Shown here: positions 15,984 through 17,028 of the stretch, one piece after another
How the letters are laid out: each line of letters starts with the position of its first letter
How positions within the stretch are numbered: position 1 is the first letter of the stretch
DNA from: JBFWML01 sp050251635
GTDB taxonomy: Bacteria; Campylobacterota; Campylobacteria; Campylobacterales; SZUA-545
Reading direction: 5' to 3'
NCBI GenBank assembly: GCA_050251635.1
Contig: JBFWML010000046.1
Coordinates: 1 to 17,028, forward strand
Length of the DNA: 17,028 bases
Program-made: the position numbers and the translations under genes
The notes under the pieces: model-generated
What the model was told of the DNA's origin: nothing
What the model saw: the letters and a program-made list of their open reading frames with translations, nothing else
Database searches by the model: none

Positions 15984-15989
15984 TATCAT
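15984..15989 (+). promoter_or_regulatory. -10 box of the chemoreceptor gene
   Basis: GGGCTATCATGCCC carries TATCAT at 15984-15989, 28 nt before the ATG at 16018. AAAAGG (16005-16010) is the ribosome site, 7 nt before that ATG. Confidence 0.45.
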
Positions 15990-16017
15990 GCCCGCTATTT
16001 TTATAAAAGGTCACTCG

Positions 16018-17028
16018 ATGATCCTGTCGGTCAAGAACACCAATCTATCGGTCATAGCCTTGGTTGCCGCCGCGCTTTTGGGGCTTTATCTGATCTCCTC
16101 AAGCGGCATGAAAACGCTGGGGCAAACCTATCACGAGAGCGCGCAGGCTTCGCAGGTGCAAGCCACATTGCAGCATCTGCTCGGCGCGGGTCTTTTGTAT
16201 AACAGCGCCCGCGGCGTGCGTTACATTACCCCCACCGACGACCGGGCGCTTAAAACCATGCAGCAGGCCAGAGACGAGGCGCTGGCGCGCATGGCGCATC
16301 TTCAAAAGATCGACCCCGTTTTTTACCGGCAGATTCAAGAGATTTGGCTGGGTTACGAACAGGCAGTCAGCGAGCTGCTGACGCTGGCGCAAGCGGGCCC
16401 CATGCCCGAAGGCCCCATGCGCGCCGCATTGGCTAAGTGGCGGGATTTGAAGTTTCCCCTCGAAGATCGCCTCAAGGCCGTAGAGGCGGAGCAAAAACGC
16501 CTCAGCGCGCTCTTTGAGCAGGAGATGAACGCAACCGCAGCGGCGGTCGTGGCGGCGGAGCTGGCGGCGGGGGCGCTGATTATCGCGCTGTTGCTGTGGT
16601 CGGGCTACCGCACGGTTTCGGCCTTTAAGCGGCTTGAGGAGGCAACGGCCCAGCTCGCCCATGCGCAGGGCGGCGATCTTTCCCACCGTTTGGACACCCG
16701 CGGGGTGAGCGAATACGCACAGGTGGCCGCGCATTTCAATGACTTTTTGGCCAAAACCCAGTCGGTTGTCCGCGAGGCGCTTAAAGGCACGCGCGAAAGC
16801 GCGTCGATCGCCGGCGAGCTTTCGGCCACCGCCTCCGCGATCGGCCGCCAGAGCGAAGCGGGCGCAAAGGAGGTTGCCACCATCGCGCAGGAGACTTTGG
16901 CCGTTTGCACCCGTGTGAGCGAAGGCGCGGCGCGGGTGCTCGAAGACAGCCGTCATCTGCTGGAGGCCGCCGGAACGCTCTCGGCTTCCGCCGGGCAGGT
17001 GGGCGATTTGGTGGGCCGTTTTGAACAG
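16018..17028 (+). CDS. Methyl-accepting chemotaxis protein, N-terminal part (runs off right edge)
   Basis: The frame is open for 337 codons to the window edge. The product has a first membrane helix (about 8-28, LSVIALVAAALLGLYLI), a helical periplasmic sensor of roughly 145 residues (29-172) with no recognised ligand domain but the look of a four-helix bundle, a second helix (about 173-195, VVAAELAAGALIIALLLW), a HAMP domain (about 196-250, with GGDLSHRLDTRG) and the start of the heptad-rich signalling domain (SIAGELSATASAIGRQSEAGAKEVATIAQE). It should transmit a periplasmic signal to CheA/CheW. The CheA-binding tip is outside the window, so a HAMP-bearing sensor of another type is not fully excluded. 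It diverges from the sfsA operon. Confidence 0.85.
   Translation, partial: MILSVKNTNLSVIALVAAALLGLYLISSSGMKTLGQTYHESAQASQVQATLQHLLGAGLLYNSARGVRYITPTDDRALKTMQQARDEALARMAHLQKIDPVFYRQIQEIWLGYEQAVSELLTLAQAGPMPEGPMRAALAKWRDLKFPLEDRLKAVEAEQKRLSALFEQEMNATAAAVVAAELAAGALIIALLLWSGYRTVSAFKRLEEATAQLAHAQGGDLSHRLDTRGVSEYAQVAAHFNDFLAKTQSVVREALKGTRESASIAGELSATASAIGRQSEAGAKEVATIAQETLAVCTRVSEGAARVLEDSRHLLEAAGTLSASAGQVGDLVGRFEQ

Noticed and set aside
16099..16956. A 285-codon open frame on the minus strand
   Set aside because: It is antisense to the chemoreceptor, whose helices and HAMP domain are clear; the product is low-complexity Arg/Gly/Ala.

Overview
The window looks like a chromosomal segment from a GC-rich (high 50s % by eye) member of the Campylobacterota (Epsilonproteobacteria). 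Evidence for this is the epsilon-type UvrC and RpoD, a BioV-type pimeloyl-ACP methyl ester esterase (described from Helicobacter), a compact FtsH-like AAA protein without a protease site, tightly packed operons with 4-nt start/stop overlaps, and promoters recognisable mainly by an extended TATAAT box. Genus cannot be fixed from sequence alone; a free-living sulfur- or hydrogen-oxidising relative of Sulfurimonas, Sulfurovum or Hydrogenimonas is an inference.

Layout, left to right. (1) The 5' end of a lipoprotein gene (minus) diverges across a palindrome-bearing promoter region from a three-gene operon: secreted PQQ-type beta-propeller, uvrC, queE (271-3838). (2) A second operon with its own promoter holds the FtsH-like pseudo-protease ATPase, bioV and mog (3884-6301). 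(3) rpoD follows with its own promoter (6372-8231). (4) Convergent to rpoD, with stop codons exactly abutting, lies an EF-hand protein of unknown function whose upstream region resembles a flagellar sigma-28 promoter. Upstream of it is an operon of a NifX-type protein with a His-rich loop and a saccharopine-dehydrogenase-like oxidoreductase (all minus, 8232-11355). (5) An accessory-looking block carries an ORF6N plus PLD-like protein (minus), diverging from a dam-family methylase and a PD-(D/E)XK nuclease (plus), probably a type II restriction-modification pair (11403-13797). (6) A minus-strand operon of a 69-aa orphan protein, sfsA and a soluble PAS histidine kinase (13769-15855). (7) Diverging from it, the 5' part of a methyl-accepting chemotaxis protein that runs off the right edge (16018-17028).

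Most genes are housekeeping: DNA repair (uvrC), queuosine (queE), biotin (bioV), molybdenum cofactor (mog) and transcription (rpoD). Points of interest are the catalytically dead FtsH paralogue, bioV in an operon with mog, the restriction-modification/ORF6N cluster in DNA rich in GATC, the possible sigma-28 control of the EF-hand gene, and several unnamed small or orphan proteins. I saw no rRNA, tRNA, CRISPR array, insertion sequence or prophage structural gene. The only gene-free stretches are short promoter regions (all under 170 bases).
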